Source: an uncultured Bacilli bacterium (GTDB taxonomy: Bacteria; Bacillota_I; Bacilli_A; RF39; UBA660). Taken from it: a stretch of DNA of 15,217 nt. The first letter of the stretch is position 1. Every line of letters starts with the position of its first letter. Location: NCBI GenBank assembly GCA_944359595.1, contig CALVSV010000156.1, forward strand, positions 1-15,217, read 5' to 3'. The notes under the pieces were generated by a model that saw only the letters and a list, made by a program, of their open reading frames with translations, was not told where the DNA came from and searched no databases. The translations under genes and the position numbers were made by a program. Shown here one piece after another: positions 1 to 6,702 of the stretch.

Positions 1-66
1 AAATATATTTATTATATTAAGGGATCAAGAAAAATAGGACTTGATAAACTGATTGAAAATATATAA
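1..66 (+). CDS. murF: C-terminal end of probable MurF (UDP-MurNAc-tripeptide:D-Ala-D-Ala ligase), 5' truncated by window
   Basis: The first 21 codons of the window are open in frame 1 and end at TAA 64-66. They encode a tail containing the segment YIKGSRKIGLDKLIENI. A 'KGSR.mgle..' segment a few residues from the end is characteristic of MurF, the cytoplasmic ligase that adds D-Ala-D-Ala to the peptidoglycan precursor. The gene lies directly upstream of murC on the same strand, which fits. Only about 21 residues are visible, so the assignment rests on one short motif plus context; another Mur-ligase-family protein is possible. Confidence 0.6.
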   Translation, partial: KYIYYIKGSRKIGLDKLIENI

Positions 67-69
67 AAT
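41..69 (+). promoter_or_regulatory. Candidate sigma-A promoter for murC
   Basis: TTGATA (41-46) and TAAAAT (64-69) are separated by 17 bases, each one mismatch from the TTGACA/TATAAT consensus. Transcription would start near 76, leaving a leader of about 45 bases before the murC ATG at 123. The elements overlap the end of the murF frame, and in such AT-rich DNA a chance match is possible. A second TATAAT (96-101) has only a poor -35 (TACACA, 73-78) and lies almost on the ribosome binding site. Confidence 0.35.
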
Positions 70-122
70 ATATACACAAATTATAAATTTGAGTGTATAA
101 TTATGTTTGGGAAGTGATTAAT

Positions 123-1436
123 ATGAAAAAATATTATTTTGTTGGTATAAAAGGATCTGGTATGAGTAGTCTTGCTCAAGTATTACATGATTTAGGTAAT
201 TATGTAATTGGTTATGATGATAATAAACACGATAGTTATACTATGATTGAACTTAATAAAAGAGGAATACAAATATTTTATGAAACACCAGAAATTACTA
301 GTGATTATATTGTAGTTAGAAGTTCTGCTGTTAGAAATACGCACAAAGAGATTGTTAATGCTAAAAATATTGGCTGTAAAATATATGAATATTTTGAATT
401 GCTAGGAGAACTTACCGATAAATATAAAACAGTTGCGATTAGTGGATGTCACGGGAAAACCACTACTACAGCGCTTTTAGCGCATGCTTTCTCAGATACA
501 TTAGGTTGTAGTTATATAATTGGTGATGGAACTGGGTGCGCTAATAAAAAAAGTGAATTGTTTTTTATTGAAGCATGTGAATATTATAGACATTTTTTAA
601 ATTATCATCCAACATATACGATAATTACTAATATTGACTTTGATCATCCTGATTATTATAAAGATTTTGATGATTATAAAAGTGCATTTCAATCATTTAT
701 AAATCAAACAAAAGATTATGTTATTGCATATGGAGATAGTTCTGATGTTAGAGATTTAAAATATAATAAAGTGCTTTTTTATGGTTTTAACGAAAATAAT
801 GATATAGTATGTAAAAATTTAAATCTTAAAACTGATGGTTCAGAATTTGATGTATATATAAATAATGAATTTTATGGACATTTTGATTTACCGTTGCTTG
901 GCGAACACATGATACTTAATTCACTTGCTGTAATAGCTGTAAGTAGATTATTAGGACTATCTAGTGATATTATTAATAAAGAATTAAAGACATTTAAAGG
1001 AGCTAAAAGAAGATTTCAAGAAACTATTATAGGTGATATTGTAACCGTTGATGATTATGCACATCATCCTACTGAAGTAGCTGCAACTATTAAAAGTGCA
1101 AGACAAAAATATCCTAATAAAGAAATAGTCGCTATATTAAAGCCAAATACTTATACTAGAACAAAAGAATTATATAAAGATTTTGCTGATGCATTAAATC
1201 TTGCAGATAAAGCATATGTTACACCAATTACTTGTGATAGAGAACTTGCAAGTGAACATCCAGGAATAACTTCTGATTTAATTATAAATTTACTTGAAAA
1301 TGGTGAAGGAATTGATGACGATTCAATAGATAAGTTATTAAAACATAAAAATGCAGTATTATTATTTATGAGTTGTAAAGATATATATACTATGAGACAA
1401 AATTATGAGGAAATGCTTAAAAATGAAAATAGATAG
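123..1436 (+). CDS. murC: UDP-N-acetylmuramate--L-alanine ligase MurC
   Basis: MurC is the cytoplasmic ATP-dependent ligase that joins L-alanine to UDP-MurNAc, the first amino-acid step of peptidoglycan stem peptide synthesis. The 437-residue length is normal for the family. Visible in order: N-terminal Rossmann-like UDP-binding domain (VGIKGSGMSSLA, residues 6-17), the ATP P-loop SGCHGKTTTT (107-116), the EACEY metal/substrate segment (150-154), NIDFDHPDYY (170-179), GEHMILNSLA (260-269), FKGAKRRF (291-298), DDYAHHPTE (310-318) and KPNTYTRT (340-347) in the C-terminal ligase domain. The ATG at 123 is preferred over the in-frame GTG at 93 because GGGAAG (109-114) lies eight bases upstream and the family's N-terminal strand begins right there. 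The P-loop has Cys where GTHGKT is usual. The 3' end overlaps the next gene by 14 bases. Confidence 0.95.
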   Translation: MKKYYFVGIKGSGMSSLAQVLHDLGNYVIGYDDNKHDSYTMIELNKRGIQIFYETPEITSDYIVVRSSAVRNTHKEIVNAKNIGCKIYEYFELLGELTDKYKTVAISGCHGKTTTTALLAHAFSDTLGCSYIIGDGTGCANKKSELFFIEACEYYRHFLNYHPTYTIITNIDFDHPDYYKDFDDYKSAFQSFINQTKDYVIAYGDSSDVRDLKYNKVLFYGFNENNDIVCKNLNLKTDGSEFDVYINNEFYGHFDLPLLGEHMILNSLAVIAVSRLLGLSSDIINKELKTFKGAKRRFQETIIGDIVTVDDYAHHPTEVAATIKSARQKYPNKEIVAILKPNTYTRTKELYKDFADALNLADKAYVTPITCDRELASEHPGITSDLIINLLENGEGIDDDSIDKLLKHKNAVLLFMSCKDIYTMRQNYEEMLKNENR

Positions 1437-1974
1437 ATTAGTAGTTGGAACATTAGAAGAAAACTGTTATATAGTTAGTAAAGATAATAATTGTATAATA
1501 ATAGATCCTGGTGATCAATTTAACAAAATTAAAAATTTTATAAATTATAATAAATTTAATGTTGTTGCTATATTTGTTACACATTATCACTTTGATCATA
1601 TTGGCGCACTTGATGAATGCAAAAAGGAATATGATGTTGATGTTTATGATTACTCTAAATATATTAATGATGATAAAATTTATGAAATAGAAAATTTTAA
1701 ATTTAAAATTATTGATAGTAGAGGGCATAAAGAAGATCTTGTCTCATTTTACTTCTATGAAGATAATGCTATGTTTACGGGTGATTTCATTTTTAAAGAT
1801 ACTATTGGTAGATGTGACTTGATGGGTGGAGATTATAATATGATGATTCATAATTTAAAAAAATTTAATGAAAATTATGATAACATTAATATATATCCAG
1901 GACATGGTGATAATATAGTGTTTAGAAAAAATGATAATAAATATATAAGATTTATTGATAATAAAAATACTTAG
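1423..1974 (+). CDS. Metallo-beta-lactamase-fold hydrolase, glyoxalase II-like
   Basis: A 183-residue cytoplasmic protein of the MBL-fold hydrolase superfamily, most like short glyoxalase II-type (hydroxyacylglutathione hydrolase-like) proteins common in Firmicutes. The binuclear metal site is complete: THYHFDH (residues 53-59) gives HxHxDH, followed by His102 (GHKED), Asp121 (FTGD) and His161 (YPGHGD). The opening strands LEENCYIV and CIIIDPGD are also typical. The true substrate cannot be told from sequence; thioester hydrolysis is only the family default. The start at 1423 is chosen because homologous sequence begins with MKIDRLVVG; GAGG at 1407-1410 is a little far (12 bases), and an upstream in-frame ATG at 1405 is the alternative. 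It overlaps murC, so the two are probably co-transcribed and coupled. Confidence 0.85.
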   Translation: MKIDRLVVGTLEENCYIVSKDNNCIIIDPGDQFNKIKNFINYNKFNVVAIFVTHYHFDHIGALDECKKEYDVDVYDYSKYINDDKIYEIENFKFKIIDSRGHKEDLVSFYFYEDNAMFTGDFIFKDTIGRCDLMGGDYNMMIHNLKKFNENYDNINIYPGHGDNIVFRKNDNKYIRFIDNKNT

Positions 1975-2000
1975 GAATTTAAAAACCTAAGTATTTTTTA
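1963..2000 (+). terminator. Intrinsic terminator after the MBL-fold gene
   Basis: A 13-bp perfect stem (1963-1975 with 1986-1998) has a core ACTTAGG/CCTAAGT and a 10-base loop, and its 3' arm runs straight into a T tract. The TAG stop codon of the preceding gene (1972-1974) lies inside the 5' arm. Confidence 0.88.
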
Positions 2001-2029
2001 TTGCTTAAATTAATATAATGTTATACAAT
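2001..2029 (+). promoter_or_regulatory. Candidate sigma-A promoter for the metallopeptidase-trmD operon
   Basis: TTGCTT (2001-2006), 17 bases, then TACAAT (2024-2029). It starts right after a strong terminator, and its predicted start near 2036 lies 8-10 bases before the ribosome binding site at 2044-2049. The same TACAAT -10 occurs upstream of tsaD. A perfect TATAAT at 2014-2019 lacks a -35 at suitable spacing. Confidence 0.5.
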
Positions 2030-2055
2030 TAATTTGTATTAAAGAAGGGATGCAT

Positions 2056-2691
2056 ATGTTTAATTATAATGGTGAAAATTATCAAATTATTATTCATAAA
2101 AAGAATATTAAAAATATGTATTTAAGAGTTAAAGATGATATGAATATATATATTACTACTAATTATTTTACTACTAATGGGGAAATTCAAAAATTTATTA
2201 ATAATAATTATGATGGAATATGTAATATGATAGATAAAATAAAAAATAAGAATGAAAAAAGTAAAGATTTTTATTATATGGGTAAAAAATATGATATTAT
2301 ATATAATTCTACAAATAATGTTTATATAGAAAAAGATAAAATAATTTGTAAAGATAATAATATGCTTAACAATTGGATAAATGTAAAAACAAAAGAAATA
2401 TTCTTATGCGAATTAAAAAAATGTATTGTTAATACTAAAGAAATATTACCTAAGAATATTTCTCTTAGAATTAGGAAAATGAAAACTAGATGGGGAGTAT
2501 GTAATAGAAAAAATAATACTATAACATTAAATTCTGAATTGATAAAATATGATATACCTACTATAGATTATGTTATATATCACGAATTAGTTCATTTTAC
2601 TCATGCTAATCATCAAAAAGAATTTTGGAATCTTCTAAGTTGTTATGTTCCAGATTATAAAAATCAAAAAAGAAAGTTAAAAGGGGAGTGA
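2056..2691 (+). CDS. YgjP-like (DUF45/SprT-type) zinc metallopeptidase domain protein
   Basis: This 211-residue protein carries the YgjP-like metallopeptidase signature (DUF45 family, often annotated M48-like or 'SprT family'). A C-terminal zinc site HELVHFTHANHQKEFW has HExxH at residues 176-180 and a third His at 186, preceded by the conserved KTRWGVC segment (about 143-149) and a strand ITLNSEL. The N-terminal half is a variable beta-rich region. There is no signal peptide or membrane segment, so it is predicted cytosolic. Physiological substrates of the family are not established. ATG 2056 is preferred over ATG 2050 because GAAGGG (2044-2049) directly abuts 2050 but is correctly spaced from 2056. 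It ends with TGA four bases before the next start codon, in the same operon as rimM and trmD. Confidence 0.85.
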   Translation: MFNYNGENYQIIIHKKNIKNMYLRVKDDMNIYITTNYFTTNGEIQKFINNNYDGICNMIDKIKNKNEKSKDFYYMGKKYDIIYNSTNNVYIEKDKIICKDNNMLNNWINVKTKEIFLCELKKCIVNTKEILPKNISLRIRKMKTRWGVCNRKNNTITLNSELIKYDIPTIDYVIYHELVHFTHANHQKEFWNLLSCYVPDYKNQKRKLKGE

Positions 2692-2695
2692 TATA

Positions 2696-3421
2696 ATGTA
2701 TATAGAATCTGCTGATAATAAAAAAATTAAAGAAATTAATAAATTGCATGATAAAAAATATAGAGAAAAAAGTGGTTTGTTTTTAGTAGAAGGATTAAAC
2801 TTGATATCTTGCGCTAATAAAAGGGGTTTATTAAAAACTTTAATATTACTTGAAGGGACTGTATTACCAATTGATGTTGATACTATTATAGTATCAAATA
2901 AAGTAATGAAAAAGATATCTAGATTAGATACTCCTCCTAGTATGATGGGAATTTGTAAAATACCAACTGATTCTAAGTTTGGTGAAAAAATACTTATTTT
3001 AGATGGAATACAAGATCCTGGTAATTTAGGTACAATAATAAGAAGTGCGGTTGCATTTAATATGGATAGTATCATTTTATCTAATACGTGTGTAGATTTA
3101 TATAATACTAAAGTTTTAAGAGCTACACAAGGAATGATTTTTGATATAAATATCTTAAGAAGAGATTTAAAAATGTTTATACCATTACTTAAACAAGGAA
3201 GATATAAGATATATGGTACCGATGTGTCTGGTGGTAAAAATATTAGAAATATTAAATTAAATAGTCATTTTGCTATTATAATGGGTAATGAAGGCAATGG
3301 TATTAGTGAATTTTCTAAGTCTATGTGTGATGAGTTTTTATATATAAAAATGAATGAAAATTGTGAAAGTTTAAATGTTGGAGTTGCTACTTCAATTATA
3401 TTATATGAAATTAGTAAGTAG
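2696..3421 (+). CDS. SpoU/TrmH-family RNA 2'-O-methyltransferase (RlmB-like)
   Basis: A 241-residue S-adenosylmethionine-dependent RNA ribose methyltransferase of the knotted SPOUT class. The N-terminal 90 residues form a substrate-binding domain (YREKSGLFLVEG, about 22-33). The catalytic domain shows all three SpoU motifs: motif 1 NLGTIIRSA (110-118) with the conserved Asn and Arg, motif 2 IIMGNEGNGIS (194-204), and motif 3 SLNVGVATSIILYE (225-238) at the C-terminal knot. The target could be 23S rRNA, as for RlmB or TsnR-type enzymes; the sequence does not identify the nucleotide. In many Firmicutes such a gene (ysgA-type) sits before pheS; here it precedes rimM-trmD, giving a compact RNA-modification cluster. 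A strong GGGGAG (2683-2688) lies eight bases before the ATG. Confidence 0.88.
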   Translation: MYIESADNKKIKEINKLHDKKYREKSGLFLVEGLNLISCANKRGLLKTLILLEGTVLPIDVDTIIVSNKVMKKISRLDTPPSMMGICKIPTDSKFGEKILILDGIQDPGNLGTIIRSAVAFNMDSIILSNTCVDLYNTKVLRATQGMIFDINILRRDLKMFIPLLKQGRYKIYGTDVSGGKNIRNIKLNSHFAIIMGNEGNGISEFSKSMCDEFLYIKMNENCESLNVGVATSIILYEISK

Positions 3422-3428
3422 GGATATT

Positions 3429-3908
3429 ATGGATAAAATATATATTGGTAAAATTGTTAGCACTCATGGTATTAAGGGTGAGGTTAGAATAATTTCTAAC
3501 TTTAAATATAAAACTATTGCATTTAATAAAAATAATGAATTAATTATAAATGATAATAATTATGTAATTGAATCATATAGAGTGCATAAAATATATGATA
3601 TGATTAAATTTAAAGATTATAATAATATTAATGATGTTTTAAATATTATTAATAAAAAAGTATATATAGATAGAAAATATTTGAATAAAATATCTTATTT
3701 AGATGAAGATTTAATAGGTATGAATGTTATATATAACAATAAAAATATAGGAGTTATAGAAAGTGTTGAAAATATAAAAAATAATCCTATAATTATTGTT
3801 AAGACTAATGATGAAAAAAAATATATTCCAAATAATAAAGATTTTATAGAAAAGATTGATTTATCACAAAATAAAGTGTATATTAAGTATATGGAGGGCT
3901 TAATATAA
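3429..3908 (+). CDS. rimM: Ribosome maturation factor RimM
   Basis: RimM helps assemble the head of the 30S subunit by binding ribosomal protein S19. The 159-residue protein starts with IGKIVSTHGIKGEVRI (about 5-20), the N-terminal RimM beta-barrel signature. The C-terminal PRC-barrel region follows, with DEDLIGMNVIY (about 95-105), PNNKDFIEKID (about 136-146) and the terminal YMEGLI that ends most RimM proteins. The ATG at 3429 is preferred over an in-frame start at 3375 that would extend into the previous gene; AGGG (3420-3423) serves as the ribosome binding site, partly made of the upstream TAG stop. Its own TAA shares one base with the trmD ATG, so the pair is probably translationally coupled, as in the widespread rimM-trmD order. 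Confidence 0.92.
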   Translation: MDKIYIGKIVSTHGIKGEVRIISNFKYKTIAFNKNNELIINDNNYVIESYRVHKIYDMIKFKDYNNINDVLNIINKKVYIDRKYLNKISYLDEDLIGMNVIYNNKNIGVIESVENIKNNPIIIVKTNDEKKYIPNNKDFIEKIDLSQNKVYIKYMEGLI

Positions 3909-4585
3909 TGAAGATAGATGTGCTTACACTTTTTCCTGATATGTTTACTGAGATTATAAATAGTTCAATTATAAAAAGAGCTATAGAAAAAAATAAAGTA
4001 AATATAAATATACATAATATTAGGGATTATTCGACATATAATAATAAACAAGTAGATGATACACCGTATGGTGGAGGAGCTGGCATGGTATTAATGTGTG
4101 ATCCAATATTTCGGGCTGTCGATAATTTAAAGAGTGAAAACAGTGTAGTAATTATGTTGAGTCCACAAGGAAAAACATATAATCAAAAAATGGCGCAAAA
4201 GTTTTTAGATTATGAACATATAATACTTATTTGTGGTCATTATGAAGGTTTTGATGAAAGAATATTAAGTATTGTGGATATAGAGTTAAGTGTGGGAGAT
4301 TATATATTAACTGGTGGAGAAATCCCTGCAATGATAGTAATAGATTCTATAACTAGATTAATAGATGGTGTAATAAACTCTGAAAGTTATGAAAATGATT
4401 CATTTAATAACAATTTACTAGATTATCCAACATATACTAAACCGAGAATATATAGGGGAATGGAAGTACCAAGTGTTTTACTATCTGGACATCATGAAAA
4501 TATTAAGAAGTATCGCATTGAAGAACAAATAAAAAATACAAAGAAAAAAAGACCTGATCTATTGGAGGATACAAATTATGAATAA
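3908..4585 (+). CDS. trmD: tRNA (guanine37-N1)-methyltransferase TrmD
   Basis: TrmD makes m1G37 next to the anticodon of tRNAs reading CNN and some other codons, preventing +1 frameshifting. The 225-residue protein shows the trefoil-knot SAM site: LSPQGKTYNQ (84-93), CGHYEGFDER (109-118) and SVGDYILTGGE (128-138). The catalytic region has NDSFNNNLLDYPTYTKP, with the Asp of the DSF motif at about residue 164, followed by the C-terminal GHHENIKKYR helix. The start is fixed by GGAGGG (3893-3898) and the one-base overlap with rimM. It overlaps the next frame by eight bases. rplS, the usual neighbour after trmD, is not here; an unrecognised gene takes that place. Confidence 0.96.
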   Translation: MKIDVLTLFPDMFTEIINSSIIKRAIEKNKVNINIHNIRDYSTYNNKQVDDTPYGGGAGMVLMCDPIFRAVDNLKSENSVVIMLSPQGKTYNQKMAQKFLDYEHIILICGHYEGFDERILSIVDIELSVGDYILTGGEIPAMIVIDSITRLIDGVINSESYENDSFNNNLLDYPTYTKPRIYRGMEVPSVLLSGHHENIKKYRIEEQIKNTKKKRPDLLEDTNYE

Positions 4586-5021
4586 ATATAAAGTTATAAA
4601 GATTTCTGAAAGTAAAACAAGTAAAGATCTCAATAAGACTATAGATGGATTTGATATAAAACCTAAGAACATAGTAAAGAAAAAAAATACAGTACGTGTT
4701 TCAAATGCAAGAATAGCAGATAAAGCCCTAATAAAATTTTTAATAAATAAAAAAATAGATAAAAAATATAATATGATTTTTGTAAAAATTACAGAAATTG
4801 CATCAGATGATGATGACGACGGATCAAAAATGGAACAGTTATTAGGTGAAGTAGAACTATTTAGATCTTTATTAAAAAATAAATATGCTAAATATCTTGA
4901 TTTGGATGAGTATCATTCTCTTGAAAATAGAATGTATTTAATAAGTAAAGAATTAAAGAAAAGAATTATGGATTTAAAAGAAGAAAAGTTTATTAGACGT
5001 TCTTCAAATAGAAGAAGATAG
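4578..5021 (+). CDS. Unrecognised 147-residue charged protein in the trmD operon
   Basis: I do not recognise this protein. It is cytoplasmic by appearance, with no signal or membrane segment. Residues 1-45 are basic (IKPKNIVKKKNTVRV), followed by a mixed alpha/beta stretch. A short acidic run SDDDDDGS lies at about 76-83, then a charged C-terminal helical region (about 84-138) with heptad-like Leu/Met spacing suggestive of a coiled coil, and a strongly basic tail RRSSNRRR. The charge pattern (basic ends, acidic hinge) would suit RNA or ribosome binding or a scaffold, but that is speculation. GGAGG (4563-4567) is well placed before the ATG, the frame overlaps trmD by eight bases, and codon use matches its neighbours, so it is a real, expressed-looking gene. 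Confidence 0.85.
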   Translation: MNKYKVIKISESKTSKDLNKTIDGFDIKPKNIVKKKNTVRVSNARIADKALIKFLINKKIDKKYNMIFVKITEIASDDDDDGSKMEQLLGEVELFRSLLKNKYAKYLDLDEYHSLENRMYLISKELKKRIMDLKEEKFIRRSSNRRR

Positions 5022-5029
5022 GTGAGAAT

Positions 5030-6625
5030 ATGAAGAAATATATATTAAGAATAATTATTACGTTATTAGTTGGATTTATTTATTATTATTTTGTATTACC
5101 TCCAATTAATCCAACATCTATGTCATTTTATATATTTATATTATTTATGTTTATTACATATATAATAACTGGGATGTTTAATTTTTTTGATACAAAAGTA
5201 TATAATATATCTGTTAATGATATGATAAAAAAACAAAAAATATTTTATATTATACCAATATGTATCATATTAATTATTTTAGTTAATATATTTTATAGTC
5301 CACTATTTAATTCAAAACTATACAAAAATAGAATTAGTATAAATGAAGATGCATCTTTTAATGAAGATATACAAAAAGTTGATACTAGTCATTTACCATT
5401 ACTAGATAAAGAATCAAGCCAAAAATTAGGAGATAGAGTTATGGGTGAAATGAGTGATATGGTATCACAATTTAGTGTGTCTAATTTATATACACAAATT
5501 AATTATAATGATGAAATATTAAGGGTAACACCACTAGAATACGCTAATATAATAAAAACAATTACTAATAGTAAAAAGGGAATAACTGGATATATAACAG
5601 TTAATTCTGTGGATGGGGAAGCTAATTTAGTAAAACTTGATAAAGGTATGAAGTATGTTCCATCTGCAATATTTAATAAAGATTTATATAGACATTTAAG
5701 ATTTAAATATCCAACTGAAATATTTGGACAATATTCATTTGAAATAGATAATGAAGGGAACCCATATTATATAGTTCCAATATTAAAATATAAAGGTGTT
5801 GAAATGTTAAAAGATGTTAAAGGTGTAATTATAGTTGATCCAATAACAGGTGACTCTAAAAAATATACTAAGGATATACCTAAGTGGATAGATCATGTTT
5901 ATCCAGCAGATCTTATTATGCAACAAATTGATGACTGGGGAAAATATAATCAAGGATTTTTTAATTCAATATTTGGACAAAAAAATGTAGTAGTTACAAC
6001 AAGAGGATATAATTATACTATACAAAATGATGATGTATATATGTATACAGGTATCACTTCAGTAGCATCGGATGAATCTAATTTAGGATTTGTATTAACT
6101 AATCTTAGAACTAAAGAAACATCATACTATAAAGTTAGTGGTGCCGAAGAATATTCAGCTATGAATAGTGCTCAAGGTCAAGTTCAACAAATGAATTATA
6201 AATCAACATTTCCATTATTAATAAATTTAAATGGTAACCCTACATATTTAGTATCTTTAAAAGATAATGCTGGTCTTGTTAAAATGTATGGGCTTATCGA
6301 TGTCAAAGATTATCAAAAAGTTGTTGTAACTGAAGCTAGTAAGGGTATAGATGAAGCAATTAAAAATTATTTGGCAAACGTAGATATAGATCCAGAAGAA
6401 GATGTAAAACCTATTGAAAAAGAAATAACAGTAGGCTATATTTCAAGCGCTGTAATAAATAATAGTACAATATATTATATAGAAGATAGTGATGGAAATA
6501 AATATAGCGCTAATATTAAAATAGATAAAAATGGATTACCATTTATAAAAAATGGTGATACAATTAATATTAAATATATAGATAATGAAAATATTAAAGA
6601 AATAAAGGAAATAAATGAATTGTAA
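5030..6625 (+). CDS. Unrecognised 531-residue membrane protein with large extracytoplasmic domain
   Basis: No confident family assignment. Three hydrophobic segments lie at the N-terminus (about residues 5-24, 31-53 and 71-90), followed by some 440 mostly hydrophilic residues predicted outside the membrane. Two stretches resemble each other: about 237-279 (NEGNPYYIVP followed by VIIVDPITG) and about 396-433 (NLNGNPTYLVS followed by GLIDVKDYQ). This suggests an internally duplicated beta-rich module, loosely like PepSY-type domains. The last 65 residues (ITVGYISSA, IYYIEDSDGNKYSA, LPFIKNGDTINIKYI) look like a small OB- or SH3-like barrel. GGTGAG lies four bases before the ATG, and only eight bases separate it from the gene upstream, so it belongs to the trmD operon. 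A surface or envelope role is inferred from topology only. Confidence 0.85.
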   Translation: MKKYILRIIITLLVGFIYYYFVLPPINPTSMSFYIFILFMFITYIITGMFNFFDTKVYNISVNDMIKKQKIFYIIPICIILIILVNIFYSPLFNSKLYKNRISINEDASFNEDIQKVDTSHLPLLDKESSQKLGDRVMGEMSDMVSQFSVSNLYTQINYNDEILRVTPLEYANIIKTITNSKKGITGYITVNSVDGEANLVKLDKGMKYVPSAIFNKDLYRHLRFKYPTEIFGQYSFEIDNEGNPYYIVPILKYKGVEMLKDVKGVIIVDPITGDSKKYTKDIPKWIDHVYPADLIMQQIDDWGKYNQGFFNSIFGQKNVVVTTRGYNYTIQNDDVYMYTGITSVASDESNLGFVLTNLRTKETSYYKVSGAEEYSAMNSAQGQVQQMNYKSTFPLLINLNGNPTYLVSLKDNAGLVKMYGLIDVKDYQKVVVTEASKGIDEAIKNYLANVDIDPEEDVKPIEKEITVGYISSAVINNSTIYYIEDSDGNKYSANIKIDKNGLPFIKNGDTINIKYIDNENIKEIKEINEL

Positions 6626-6650
6626 TAATTTTGTTACAATCCTTTTATTT
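6619..6650 (+). terminator. Weak intrinsic terminator after the 531-residue membrane protein gene
   Basis: A 7-bp stem ATTGTAA/TTACAAT (6619-6625 with 6634-6640) with an 8-base loop is followed by CCTTTTATTTT. The TAA stop codon is part of the 5' arm. The stem has only one G-C pair, so termination may be partial. Confidence 0.5.
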
Positions 6651-6677
6651 TACAAATTATAAATAATGTAGTACAAT
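6649..6677 (+). promoter_or_regulatory. Probable sigma-A promoter for tsaD
   Basis: TTTACA (6649-6654), exactly 17 bases, then TACAAT (6672-6677); each hexamer is one mismatch from consensus. The predicted start near 6684 leaves a short leader containing the GGAGG at 6691-6695. It lies immediately after a terminator. Confidence 0.6.
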
Positions 6678-6702
6678 AAGTATGTTTGTTGGAGGTAATA
6701 GT

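Noticed and set aside
1453..1728. Minus-strand open frame of 91 codons opposite the MBL-fold gene
   Set aside because: It is the antisense of a well-conserved gene, has a Phe/Ile/Asn-rich low-complexity translation and no ribosome binding site.
2014..2019. Perfect TATAAT as the -10 of the metallopeptidase operon
   Set aside because: No acceptable -35 at 16-18 bases; TTGCTT pairs at 17 bases with the TACAAT ten bases further on, which also suits the ribosome binding site better.
2677..3075. Minus-strand open frame of 132 codons, apparently hydrophobic
   Set aside because: It lies opposite the SpoU methyltransferase gene with its conserved motifs; the hydrophobicity comes from the complement of Asp/Asn/Lys-rich codons.
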